DNA of 64,000 nucleotides from Flammeovirga sp. OC4 (GTDB lineage Bacteria; Bacteroidota; Bacteroidia; Cytophagales; Flammeovirgaceae), in the NCBI RefSeq assembly GCF_000812565.1, contig NZ_JTAM01000002.1:62001-126000 (forward strand), read 5' to 3'. The stretch's first letter is position 1. Each line of letters begins with the position of its first letter. A program made the translations under genes and the position numbers. Shown in pieces: positions 28,441 through 38,100 of the stretch. A model generated the notes under the pieces. It searched no databases. It saw only the letters and a program-made list of their open reading frames with translations, and was not told where the DNA came from.

Positions 28441-28490
28441 TGTTTACTTTAAAGTGTGTACAATCATTTTTTTAGTATAACAAGTAAACA
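28441..28490. promoter_or_regulatory. Inverted repeats abutting the recombinase start
   Basis: TGTTTACTT at 28441-28449 and AAGTAAACA at 28482-28490 form a perfect 9-bp inverted repeat over 32 bases; the second arm overlaps the ATG. A 10-bp palindrome ACTTTAAAGT lies within (28446-28455). It may be a binding or crossover site of the recombinase, or an autoregulatory operator. Confidence 0.4.
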
Positions 28491-29143
28491 TGTCAGTTAT
28501 AACATATATACGCGTATCTACAGTTGCACAATCAAAATTTAAACAGCAGGCAAAGATCAAAGGTAAGCCTTATATTGATAAATGTCCTGTCACTTTACCG
28601 TTTATAGAGCGTCCTAGGGCACAAGAATTGTTGACAACACTAACAGCAGAAGATACATTATATATCGAAGATATTGATAGATTAGGTGATAATCCTAAAG
28701 ACATCTTGGATGGTTTAAAAGCCTTGCTTGAAACCAATGCCAATGTAATCATTAATAAGTTTGGTTTAGAAGAAGGAACTTCGGCAGCTGCATTAAAAGC
28801 AGTTATATCAGCATTTGAAACGATGATTAATATGAAAGAGTATCAAATGCAAGAAAAAACCGTTGAAGGTATTGCTCGTGCTAAAGCAGAAGGTAAGTAC
28901 AAAGGAGGTAAGAAGGGAAGAAAGATGAATGTTGAACGTTGGATGGAAAGAAATAAAGAAGTTATTCAAGGTTTAAAAGATGGTTTAACAACCTATCAAA
29001 TCTCAGATCTTACTGGAGTAGGTAAGACTCAAGTTTCACGAGTAAGAAAGCGTTTACGTGAAATTGAGGCAGAGCAAATTGAAGAGAAAGATCAGGCTCA
29101 AGAAGGTGTTGTTAATAATGATACACTTTTAGAAGAAGCTTAA
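28490..29143 (+). CDS. Serine-recombinase (resolvase)-like protein with altered active site
   Basis: 217 residues with a resolvase N-terminal domain and C-terminal HTH. YIRVST keeps R8 and the nucleophile S10, and ERPRAQELL gives the R45 equivalent (R41). The conserved DRLGR reads DRLGD, so the R71 equivalent is Asp67. The usual Gln-rich turn after RVST is also changed. The linker GIARAKAEGKYKGGKKGRK and HTH (TTYQISDLTGVGKTQVSRVRKRL) are normal. Loss of an active-site arginine argues for impaired strand cleavage and a possible second life as a DNA-binding regulator. It sits between a Crp/Fnr gene and a nitrate transporter gene. Confidence 0.85.
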   Translation: MSVITYIRVSTVAQSKFKQQAKIKGKPYIDKCPVTLPFIERPRAQELLTTLTAEDTLYIEDIDRLGDNPKDILDGLKALLETNANVIINKFGLEEGTSAAALKAVISAFETMINMKEYQMQEKTVEGIARAKAEGKYKGGKKGRKMNVERWMERNKEVIQGLKDGLTTYQISDLTGVGKTQVSRVRKRLREIEAEQIEEKDQAQEGVVNNDTLLEEA

Positions 29144-29159
29144 AAATATAATGCGTTTT

Positions 29160-29248
29160 TACGTATTTATAGGACTACTTTATAATAAAGTAGTCTTTTT
29201 TTATGCGAAAAATACGTAATGTTTTTGAAAAGTAAGTATAAATACGTA
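29160..29248. promoter_or_regulatory. Three TACGTA motifs upstream of the nitrate transporter
   Basis: TACGTA occurs at 29160-29165, 29213-29218 and 29243-29248; the last two are centred 30 bases apart, about three helical turns, with context AAATACGTA. They lie between the recombinase stop and the transporter start. They are candidate binding sites for the neighbouring Crp/Fnr protein or the recombinase HTH. Confidence 0.3.
29173..29202 (+). terminator. Terminator after the recombinase gene
   Basis: GACTACTTTA, TAA, TAAAGTAGTC followed by seven T; 10-bp perfect stem. Confidence 0.8.
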
Positions 29249-29277
29249 GTATTGCTGTGTAATTATTATATAGCAAC

Positions 29278-30666
29278 GTGAAAATACTTAGTGGTATGAA
29301 GCCTAACATGACATCAAACGAAAAAGCAACAAGTATCAACTTGTTTGACTTTAGTAGCATACAAATGAGAACATTTCATTTGAGTTGGATCGCATTCTTT
29401 TTGTGTTTCTTCGGATGGTTCTCTCACGCACCTTTGATCAAGTCTACTATTGGACCGGATCTAAACTTAACAAAAGAACAAGCAACGCTTGCTTTTATTG
29501 CTTCAGTAGGTGTAACAATCTTTGCAAGATTGGGAATTGGTAACCTTTGTGATAAAATCGGACCAAGAAAAAGTTATGTATACCTTTTGGTATTTGGTGC
29601 ATTTGCAGTAGCAGGATCTTCTTTCGCTAATACTTGGGAAACTTACTTACTTTCTCGTTTAGCTATTGGTGTAATTGGTGCATCATTCGTAATCACTCAG
29701 TACCATACTTCAGTGATGTTCGCTCCAAACGTGATTGGTATTGCCAATGCAACAACTGCAGGTTGGGGTAACTTAGGTGGTGGTGTTACAAACGCTACAA
29801 TGCCATTGATCGCATCAGGTGTAGCTGCATTTGGTTTAGCAGAAGCAGCAGAGTCATGGAGAATTGCAATGTGGGTACCAGCAGCTATCATGTTATTAGT
29901 AGCTTACTTATACTGGAAATATACAACGGACTGCCCTAAAGGAAATTATGATGATCTTCCTGAGGAAAGACCACAAGTGAAAAAAGGAGAAAAGAGCTTA
30001 TTCTTAGCTGCTGCGTCAGACAAAAGAGTTTGGATCTTATTCTTAATGTATGCTGGATGTTTCGGTATGGAATTATTCGTAACAGGTAAAGCATCAACAT
30101 ATTATCAAGAGAAATTTAGTTTGAGCCAAGAAGCTGCAGGTTTTGTAGTATTATTCTTTGGAGCAATGAACTTATTTGCTCGTTCAACTGGTGGATGGAT
30201 CGCTGATAGATTCGCTAAAAACTCTGGATTGAATGGTAGAGTAAAAATATTAGTATACGTAGTTATCGCAGAAGGTGTAGCATTATTACTATTCTCGCAG
30301 ATGAACGTATTAGAATTCGCAATCTTAAGTATGGTATTCTTCTCACTATTTGTACAAATGGCAGAGGGAGCAACTTACTCAGTAGTACCTTTTATCAATA
30401 GAAAAGCCTTAGGAGCTGTTTCAGGTATTGTAGGTGCTGGTGGTAACGTAGGTGCAGTACTTTATGCTCAGTACTTATTAAGAACAGGAGCTTCATTGCA
30501 AGATGCTTTCTTCACTTTCGGTTTCGTAGTATCTGCAGTAGGTTTCTTAGGACTATTAATTAAGTTCTCAGCAGCAGACGAAGCAGCAGCCGTAGAAGAA
30601 CAAAAGAAATTAGAAGCTTTTAATGCTTCATTAAAAGATCAAGCAGCGGGTGTACCTGCTGTATAA
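29278..30666 (+). CDS. narK: NarK-type nitrate/nitrite transporter (MFS)
   Basis: A 12-helix major facilitator of the nitrate/nitrite porter family in the inner membrane. The nitrate signature GWGNLGGGVTNATMPL is clear in helix 5, and the second repeat has the GIVGAGGNVGAVLY form. The LARLGIGNLCDKIGPRKSY-like MFS loop is present after helix 2. GTG at 29278 is the most upstream start; ATG at 29296 or 29308 would be equally plausible. Codon use is even and frequent, suggesting good expression. No nitrate or nitrite reductase gene is in the window. Confidence 0.93.
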   Translation: MKILSGMKPNMTSNEKATSINLFDFSSIQMRTFHLSWIAFFLCFFGWFSHAPLIKSTIGPDLNLTKEQATLAFIASVGVTIFARLGIGNLCDKIGPRKSYVYLLVFGAFAVAGSSFANTWETYLLSRLAIGVIGASFVITQYHTSVMFAPNVIGIANATTAGWGNLGGGVTNATMPLIASGVAAFGLAEAAESWRIAMWVPAAIMLLVAYLYWKYTTDCPKGNYDDLPEERPQVKKGEKSLFLAAASDKRVWILFLMYAGCFGMELFVTGKASTYYQEKFSLSQEAAGFVVLFFGAMNLFARSTGGWIADRFAKNSGLNGRVKILVYVVIAEGVALLLFSQMNVLEFAILSMVFFSLFVQMAEGATYSVVPFINRKALGAVSGIVGAGGNVGAVLYAQYLLRTGASLQDAFFTFGFVVSAVGFLGLLIKFSAADEAAAVEEQKKLEAFNASLKDQAAGVPAV

Positions 30667-30748
30667 CAAACGACTTCATACTAAAAAATATACCTATAAA
30701 ATAGAAATATGTGATTTATAGTGTTCCGATATAAAAACTCTTATTTGC

Positions 30749-30786
30749 AGCAGTCTTCTTCTCTTGGAGGAAGACTGCTTTCTATT
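30749..30786 (+). terminator. Terminator after narK
   Basis: GCAGTCTTC and GAAGACTGC pair around an 11-base loop, then TTTCTATTT. Confidence 0.75.
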
Positions 30787-30849
30787 TCTAAATACTTGAG
30801 TTTACTTTTTAAAATTGGGAATGGTAAAGGGAGTGATATTTCGTAAAGA

Positions 30850-30935
30850 AGACTTTTCAATACTTTTTATGTAAAGTCAAAAATGAAGAAGAAGGAAGTG
30901 TGGAAGTAAAGATCTCGAAAGTTTGTAGAACTACC
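30850..30935. repeat. Degenerate fragment of the TIR element
   Basis: AAAAATGAAGAAGAAGGAAG and its surroundings resemble the right part of copies 2 and 3 (AAAAATGAAGAAGAAAGAAG). It lies just before copy 3 without visible end repeats, so it is probably an older, eroded copy. Confidence 0.45.
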
Positions 30936-31009
30936 GATTAATAGTTGTTGAAAATTTTGTTGACATTGGTTCTCAAAGATGGACTATAGAAAAAAGAATA
31001 TTAGTATAT

Positions 31010-31392
31010 TGTAAACTAAGTTTTCGAATGTTTATGCTGTTTAGAAATCAAGAGATTTCTGATGATCAGTGGGACACGAATGACACTTACACGTAACATT
31101 GGCGCCAATAGGCTTTCTATCCAATTAGTTTGGTAATATGCCCTCGGCCTTGAAGGGAAAAGCGTTAAGAATTTCATGTATTGAGCCGTAAAAAATTATT
31201 TTGCTGTTTGAGTGCAACGAGTTTAAAATCATTTAGACGAGAGGAATGAAATTTAGCTTTTGACTTCAAAGCCTTGACTTTTTTGCTTCGTTTTTGTGTT
31301 AAGACAAAAATGAAGAAGAAATAAGGTTGAAAGTAGATCCTATAATTGCATATAGTAAAGCTGATGGAATGTTGATGATAATTTAGTTTACA
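31010..31392. repeat. TIR element copy 3
   Basis: TGTAAACTAAGTTTTCG at 31010-31026 and GATAATTTAGTTTACA at 31377-31392 bound 383 bp that match copy 2 over their whole length. TTAGT appears on both outer sides (about 31001 and 31399) as a possible target duplication. Internal hairpin AGAAATC-GATTTCT is retained. No protein is encoded. Confidence 0.75.
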
Positions 31393-31823
31393 GTGTGTTA
31401 GTGATGAATTATACTACAACGGGATATATGTAGTTAAGATTTCTTTTTACCCGTTGAAAAAGGATCATATTGACTTATTGCTTCCAATTCTAAAAAAGTT
31501 TAGGCAAAAAAAGAAGGGATCAGATAAAATCTAAACCCTTTCCCCATTACTTAAAGCAAACTATTGTTCTTTTTGTAAGTCGAATGAAATATTTAATTAT
31601 TCCCTTCTATTACGAATTTCTTTTTCGTTACAACCTTTTCTTCGTTGCTTACACCCTTATAAACGTGAACTAGGGGGTAAAAAGTTTCATTAAAAACGTT
31701 AATGAATGAAAATAATTGTAATGAAGTTTAAATTAGTACACGGTGTTATATGAATTACTCTCCGTTACACTGCAAATTAAACGGTTTTTCTTGAATAATT
31801 ATGTTAACAAGCAGAATTAGTTT
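31393..31823. other. Gene-free stretch, nothing recognised
   Basis: AT-rich sequence between the TIR element and the htrA terminator; no ORF, terminator or promoter could be supported. Confidence 0.4.
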
Positions 31824-31865
31824 CAAAGAAAAACAGAGTTGTTGCGTTTTTTAACAACAACTCTG
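31824..31865 (-). terminator. htrA terminator
   Basis: Read on the minus strand: AGAGTTGTTG, 10-base loop, CAACAACTCT, then TGTTTTTCTTT. It lies directly after the htrA stop. Confidence 0.8.
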
Positions 31866-31878
31866 CAAATATAATACC

Positions 31879-33354
31879 TTAAAGTCCTAATCCAATATAT
31901 TCTTTCTCTCCATTTGGATACATACCTTCTAACAAGATACCTCCACTCTTACCTCTTAAGGCTGTACCAAGGTCATCAATAGAGAGAACAGCTTCTCTAT
32001 CCACATACATAATGATGAATCCTTCTTGTATCCCAGCTTTCGCTAATTTACTATTAGGATCTAGCTTAGTAATTTCTAAACCGCCATTAATACCTAGCGC
32101 TGCCGCTTTTTTATCAGATAAAGGTTGAACTTCAGCATTTAGGGCTTCAATAGCTTCCGCTGAGTTTTTAGGAGCTGAGACAATATCAGTTGTATTTTCT
32201 TTATTTTTCAACTTTACATCAAATGATTTGTCTTTACCATTTCTGTTCACTGTTACTTTTACAACGTCACCAGGTCTTTTTCTAGCAATATATTCTTGTA
32301 ATTCAGAAACAGTACTCATTTCTTCGCCATTAATATCTGTAATGATATCACCTGTTTCAATCCCAGCTTCACTTGCAGCACCTTGAGGATTCACACCCAT
32401 TACAGCAATACCTGAAATTTTTTCTAATCCAGCCTCATCAGCAATTTTTTGATCAATATCTTGAATTTGTACTCCAATTAATGCTCTTTGAACAGCACCG
32501 TACTCTTTCAAGTCTTCCATTACTTTTTTAACAAGCTCAGAAGGAATCGCAAAAGAGTAGCCTGTAAATGAACCTGTTCTTGATGCAATCGCTGAGTTAA
32601 TTCCGATCAAGCTACCGTTTAGATCAACTAATGCTCCACCAGAGTTACCTGGGTTTACAGCGGCATCAGTTTGAATAAAAGATTCAACGGCCAAATTAGT
32701 TTTCGACCTTAAGATATTAATGTTTCTTGCTTTTGCACTGACAATACCTGCAGTCACCGTAGACGTTAACTCGTAAGGGTTACCTACTGCTAATACCCAT
32801 TCACCTACTTTTACATTGTCTGAGTCTCCAAACTTTAAGAAAGGTAAATTTTCTTCTGGTTCTACTTTTAATAAGGCTAAGTCTGTGGTAGGGTCAGTAC
32901 CTACCAATGTAGCAGTAAAAGTATGCTTATCTTCTAAAACAACTTCTATTTTTGATGATCCTTCTACTACGTGATTGTTGGTTGCGATATAGCCGTCCTC
33001 ACTGATAATAACTCCAGAACCTGAACCTAACTGACCACCTTCCGCACGGGGATCGTTAAAAAAGTCATGGAAAAAGCGAGGTGTATTTCTTCTCATTGAA
33101 GTGGCATCTGCATAGGTTTTAATGTGAACTACAGTTGGTGTTGTTTTCTCAGCTGCACTCACAAAGTTCAACCCATCAGGTACGCTATATTCAGGCCTTG
33201 CTGCTGTAGTTTCATATTTTGTAAACGTAACTGGTTGTTCGCTTTGTATTTTTTGATCATTAAGATCTTCTTGAATAAATGTTGTGTAAGTTCCTATTGA
33301 AATGATGCCACCTAACATCGAAGCAGCCACCATTGATATGAATTGTTTTTTCAT
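31879..33354 (-). CDS. htrA: HtrA/DegP-type serine protease with two PDZ domains
   Basis: A periplasmic or membrane-anchored trypsin-like quality-control protease. Start chosen at ATG 33352-33354 (MKKQFISMVAASMLGG), where the signal or anchor helix begins; an upstream frame adds 28 unlikely residues. The catalytic triad is complete: H128 in NNHVVEG, D158 in TDLALL, S238 in GNSGG. PDZ1 lies at about 285-375 and a shorter PDZ2 at about 410-485. At 491 residues it is a typical DegP/DegQ. It is monocistronic with its own terminator. It is divergent from the candidate RNA at 33.6 kb. Confidence 0.95.
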   Translation of the reverse strand: MKKQFISMVAASMLGGIISIGTYTTFIQEDLNDQKIQSEQPVTFTKYETTAARPEYSVPDGLNFVSAAEKTTPTVVHIKTYADATSMRRNTPRFFHDFFNDPRAEGGQLGSGSGVIISEDGYIATNNHVVEGSSKIEVVLEDKHTFTATLVGTDPTTDLALLKVEPEENLPFLKFGDSDNVKVGEWVLAVGNPYELTSTVTAGIVSAKARNINILRSKTNLAVESFIQTDAAVNPGNSGGALVDLNGSLIGINSAIASRTGSFTGYSFAIPSELVKKVMEDLKEYGAVQRALIGVQIQDIDQKIADEAGLEKISGIAVMGVNPQGAASEAGIETGDIITDINGEEMSTVSELQEYIARKRPGDVVKVTVNRNGKDKSFDVKLKNKENTTDIVSAPKNSAEAIEALNAEVQPLSDKKAAALGINGGLEITKLDPNSKLAKAGIQEGFIIMYVDREAVLSIDDLGTALRGKSGGILLEGMYPNGEKEYIGLGL

Positions 33355-33577
33355 AATTAGATAGTAAAAATTAAGTTTTGTAAGAGAACTATTAATGGAA
33401 TAGACTTTTTCCACTATTCCTATAATTCTTATTTGCACTAGTATTTCACTAATTAAATCAAACCTTGTGCGAAAAATAAGTTTATTCTACTTTTTTATAA
33501 AATAATAAGAGATGCATTTATTCTTTAATTTTTTTTAAAACAGTGAACTATCATAAAATCATGATGATAACAGTCAA

Positions 33578-33593
33578 CTTTTCTTAAGAAAAG
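33578..33593. promoter_or_regulatory. Perfect 16-bp palindrome at the candidate RNA promoter
   Basis: CTTTTCTTAAGAAAAG equals its own reverse complement. It ends 6 bases before CACCTTTG (33600-33607), a near match to the TAnnTTTG box, so it would overlap the upstream promoter element. A repressor or activator dimer site is possible. Confidence 0.35.
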
Positions 33594-33614
33594 ATTAAGC
33601 ACCTTTGTAATGTC

Positions 33615-33800
33615 ATAAGAGAAAAGGATACAAAATACTTATGGTAAGTATCCTTTATAAAGTGATTCTAATACTCTGATATAGAGTGTTTTAATATAAG
33701 AACTGAGAGTTTCTATCCTAAGGGATAGATCAATTTTCATAGTGTTTAAAGTTTGGGTGTAAATTGAAACGGGGCTCGTCCATGACGGGCCTTGTTTTTT
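33615..33800 (+). ncRNA. Candidate structured small RNA
   Basis: No coding frame is present, yet four hairpins follow one another. They are AAGGATAC/GTATCCTT (33624-33655), AATACTCT/AGAGTGTT (33670-33690), CTATCC/GGATAG (33713-33728), and a 13-bp terminator stem (33768-33793) with a T tract. The promoter-like CACCTTTG at 33600 would start a transcript of about 185 nt. No known family was recognised. A long 5' leader of the thioredoxin gene is less likely because the terminator lies about 290 bases before it. Confidence 0.45.
33768..33800 (+). terminator. Strong terminator with no upstream ORF
   Basis: AACGGGGCTCGTC, loop CAT, GACGGGCCTTGTT pair over 13 bp with three G-U pairs, then TTTTG. 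It ends the candidate small RNA. Confidence 0.8.
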
Positions 33801-33904
33801 GTATATACTTTTTTTGAGAATATGACAATATTTCATGACTTATGACAAACTGACTTCCTCATTCATAATAATATCGAAATATTTCCTTAACACTCCACTT
33901 ATTT

Positions 33905-33912
33905 TAACTTTG
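33905..33912 (+). promoter_or_regulatory. Candidate promoter box for the thioredoxin gene
   Basis: TAACTTTG matches TAnnTTTG exactly, 177 bases before the thioredoxin start; no clear TTG element is seen at the expected distance upstream. Confidence 0.25.
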
Positions 33913-34088
33913 GATCTATATTTACGTAATATACTGTAAAATCAAATTGATAGATAATCTATTGTATTGATTTTCAAATTTCGATACTTAGTCAATTCTA
34001 TTTTATCCGATCATGTGATAATCTATTTAATTCAGGCTTCGTATCCATCATTGTTGAACTCATCATAATAACAAGAAGTAATCTCAGA

Positions 34089-34421
34089 ATGTTTACACTT
34101 CCAAATGACATTTTAGAAATTCAATCTAAAAGTGAATTAGAGCACTTTATGAATACAACAGATAAGTTAATCTTGAACTTTTCTACCGAATGGTGTCCAC
34201 CTTGTCGTGTGATGGAAGGAACAATTTCGAACTTGTCATTTGAATTAAACGGAAAAGCAAAGGTAATCAAAATAAACCCTGAAAAACTTCCAGAGGTTGC
34301 AAAGGAGTTCAATATGAAAACGATTCCTTATTACATTGGTTATGTTGATGGAAAATTTAATAAAAAGGCTCAAGGAGTGGTGCCCATTAAAATGTTGAAA
34401 GAATTAGTCAATGAAGTATAA
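34089..34421 (+). CDS. Thioredoxin-family protein
   Basis: A cytoplasmic thioredoxin fold of 110 residues with the active site WCPPC (near 36-40) and the cis-proline loop TIPYY. The CPPC centre differs from the CGPC of classic thioredoxins and is usual in thioredoxin-like reductases with altered redox potential. There is no signal peptide. It is a single gene followed by a bidirectional terminator. Confidence 0.9.
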   Translation: MFTLPNDILEIQSKSELEHFMNTTDKLILNFSTEWCPPCRVMEGTISNLSFELNGKAKVIKINPEKLPEVAKEFNMKTIPYYIGYVDGKFNKKAQGVVPIKMLKELVNEV

Positions 34422-34516
34422 ATTATTAAAAATGCTGAAAGCCTTATACGAAAGTAAAAAGAAGGCTAATCAAGGTTGTTGTACAGCCTCCGTGATGCGT
34501 TTTGAAAAAGATAAAA

Positions 34517-34551
34517 AAAAGTCACTAACCAATGCAGGTTAGTGACTTTTT
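34517..34551. terminator. Bidirectional terminator
   Basis: AAAAGTCACTAACC and GGTTAGTGACTTTT form a perfect 14-bp stem around AATGCA with A and T runs on either side, between convergent genes. Confidence 0.85.
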
Positions 34552-34599
34552 AGTTTCCACAAAATGTGGAAGTTTATTTATACACGTTTTAATGCGATC

Positions 34600-34869
34600 T
34601 TAATGCTTCTGGAAATTTCTAGTTGAAATCAAATGGCCACAATCTGTCTTGTGATAATTCACTTTTGCTTTGTATTCCACTTTTCCAACGATCTCTGGAT
34701 CTCTGTAGATCTTTAATACATGACCTTTCGGAAAAGTACCTACCTTAACCATTTTTCCTTCTACTAAAATATACTTTGGCGTTTTGCTTTTTGTTTTAAC
34801 AATTACCTCATTAGCCATTGTCATCAGTGGCAAAACTAACATTGATAGTATAATTAATGCTTTCTTCAT
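34600..34869 (-). CDS. Small secreted protein, 89 residues
   Basis: Start taken at ATG 34867-34869 (MKKALIILSMLVLPLMTMA), giving a clear signal peptide; a longer frame adds 15 residues before it. The mature part of about 70 residues is basic and beta-rich, with one Cys and three His near the end (YHKTDCGHLI). No family was recognised. It is likely periplasmic or surface-exposed. Confidence 0.65.
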   Translation of the reverse strand: MKKALIILSMLVLPLMTMANEVIVKTKSKTPKYILVEGKMVKVGTFPKGHVLKIYRDPEIVGKVEYKAKVNYHKTDCGHLISTRNFQKH

Positions 34870-35100
34870 AGCCTCTCGTTTTAGTTTAGATGATATATAG
34901 CGAAAAAGTAGCAAGAAAGGTTCTTTCTCTTATATATTGTTAACTCAACGCAGTAAATATATTAAATAAAATAGTATAAATAATATTTTATACGTAAAAA
35001 GTACATTTATTAATTTGCACTTCTCTTATTATGAGTGAATTAAATTTTGAGAGTTGTTCGAAATTTAATCTACATCACCTAAAGTTCATCTTGAGGCCAT

Positions 35101-38100
35101 TTACTTACTTTCCATATAGCGGCCGTTTTCTGTTAGCTCAATATAATCTTGAACGGCACTTCTGAACTTTTTACCATTTTTCCAGAGGTTCCTACTATAG
35201 AATCTTTGATAGGTCCAGTGTTTATTTTGCAGTTCAATAGGAAAGTAGCCATGTGCTTCTTTTACTGAAATAAATTGATGATAGGCTTCGTCATCGGTCA
35301 TTAGTAATCCTATTGGAGCTTCTTTATCCATAATGGTCAAGGCGGCAAACGGAATCATTTCTTTGATTTCATGACTGTTTTGTATGGCCTGTTTTAATGT
35401 TTTTCCAAATGACCAAGCATGATTTTGCTGCACTGAAGGTTGATACCCATTGTCTTGAATGTCCTTGGCATAATACAGGAACTTCTTCAGTAATTTAGGA
35501 CCTTCATTTTTGCTTTCTTCGGTATTGAGTTGGTGTGAAAGAATACTACTTACAACATACATTTTCTTTCTCGCCCTTGTAATCGCCACATTCAGGCGTT
35601 TTTCACCGCCCTCTTGACTGAGCGTTCCAAATTGTAAGTTGATTTTACCTTTTACACTAGGTGCATAGGTTACAGAAAGTATAATGTGATCTCTTTCATC
35701 ACCTTGTATATTTTCAATGTTTTTGATAATTAATTCTTCAGGCCAATTGATCTCTAAGCGATCCATGATTTCTTGAATTAACTCTTGCTGTTTATGGTTG
35801 AAAGTAATGATGCCAATGCTCTTCTCACCTCTTTCTACCAATCGCTTTGCTAACTTTACTACCTTAATAGCCTCTTCCTGATTAATACCTTTTTTCCATA
35901 CGCCGTCATCGACTTTTATAAATTCAATGCCATTTTCTCTGGAATCTAGTTTGTCGAAATAAGGAATAAAACGAAGCTTATTTTTATAGAAATGTTGGTT
36001 TGAGAAATCAATTAAATCAAAGGTTTGACTTCTATAATGCCCAAGAAGATAGTGTTCCGACAAGTATTGCTTTCCTAAATCTAAAAGGGAGTTGACCTCT
36101 AATGCGGGGTCTAGGTCATATTCTTCATCTTCTTCCCATCGTGGCTTATAAAGGTCAAAAGGAGGAAGCTGCTGCGAGTCTCCTAAGATTGCCACCTGTG
36201 TACCTCTATACATTGCTGGAATCCCTTTCTCTGCAAAACATTGAGAGGCTTCATCGAAAATGACTAAATCAAAAAATGGCACTAAAGGGAAAATAGCAGA
36301 AGCAGCCTCAGGTGAGGTTAACCAGCAAGGAAGTAAGTCCAATACTTCATCCTGAAACTGATGAAACGTTTTCCTAAGAGGCCAAACACTTCTTTTTTTA
36401 TTGACTTGATGGTATAAATCTCTATAAGTTACTCGGTTGTTGAGACGGTTATATTCTACTTTGTCGTAAGTACGTTCTTTGAGTCTTACTAAAGTCATAT
36501 CCGCAGTAATTGACCTTTTTTCTAGAATAGCTTCCTGTAAATTTTTCTCTAACTGCTCAATCGCACCATTCGAAACAATCCTTAAGACTGGATGTTTCAT
36601 TTCAATATGATACAGCCAGCTTATATTGAGGCTGTTTTCGAGGTAGACCACAACTTCATCAATAGGGTGATTATGTACTCCCTCTAGGTGGGTGTCAATC
36701 ATACGAAGTGCCGCCCATTCATGAGGAGTAAATGATTCTTTTAATTTATCAAAACGACAAATTTCATCAAAATCATCTTCTAGTACTTCTTTGAATTTTT
36801 CTAGATCAATTTTATTATTGATTATATCTTCAATCTCAAGAGGGGACAAGTAGTCTTCCCACTTCACTCTTTCTTGTGGGATTTTATGAATGGTCTTGAA
36901 AAGTATATTGATTTTTGTCCAGAGTTCATCATAACTATAGTTTTGAAGTTCAATGAACTGAACACTTGATCGTAGTGAGGTGTAAAGCTTACGGGCTTCA
37001 ATTGCTTTTCTGCCTGCTGCAAACCATTCTTCCCAAACTTTACTTTCTAATTCTTCAGGAAATTCTACCAACCATTCATATTTCTTACTCATATCATTTT
37101 TCTGATGTGTAAGATTCATCCTGTTTTCAAGTCGGTCTCGAAGGTCTTGAAGTCCTCTAGCAGTATTTGCAAGGTTGTTTTTTTGGAGAAGTTGATCAAT
37201 AAATTTCTTTTTAGAAGAGAATTGCCACTTCATTAATGTGACTGGGTTGCTTCTGGCACCAATGGCCATTGTTACTGATTCAACAGCGTCTCCAAGCTCT
37301 TGATCTGCTAATGTTTTTTCAATTTCAGTTCCTCTATTATCAAAAGAACTCATGCAGCCCCTTTTATGATTTTGCCAGTCTTGAAGTGTAGGAACTCTAC
37401 CTCTTTTCTTAATGATGGAATTGAACATTCTGTAGACATCAGGGTCGCTGATGATCTCCATAAACTTTGTAACTTGTTCCTCTTGTCTTAATATCCAAAG
37501 GCATTCATCAAAAGAAAGTTCAACCTGAATATTATCAGTTATTTCACCAAGAATTTTATTTTTGAAAGGAATGATATTATCCAAAATCTCATGGATAGTC
37601 ATAATAGCACTACTATCAAAATGAGTGAAAGGAATACGGTCTTTCCATATATAATCTTCGTCATCCAATTTAGAAGCAAACTGAAGGTAGGTCTGTAATC
37701 GATCTTTATAATAGTTGACTTCTTTTAAATCAAATTGCTGATAACAACCCTTTAGATGAGTATGTGGTAACTTTCGATTACATTTTAGATAAAGTTCTTT
37801 GGCAGAAATTCCACATTCTGAAGTATCATAAAGAGCTTCTCTAAATTCTTCCAATTGTGTGATTGCACTATCAATATGCTTGGAAAGTTGAGCAAAGCTT
37901 CTTTCCAACTGCATAGCACCAAGACTATTATTATCTTCTTTAAACTTATCTAATGCATCAATCTGTTCATGCATTTTATTGTAGATATAGTTCCTGTCAT
38001 AGCGGTGATCATGTACCATACCACAAAAAGTACCCAAAGAGATATCTTTCATTCTTTGGTAAACCACCTCCAAAGCGGCCCTTTTTTGAGAGATGACCAA

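Noticed and set aside
34432-34542. 36-codon frame after the thioredoxin gene
   Set aside because: Its end lies inside the bidirectional terminator stem, so it is unlikely to be a gene.
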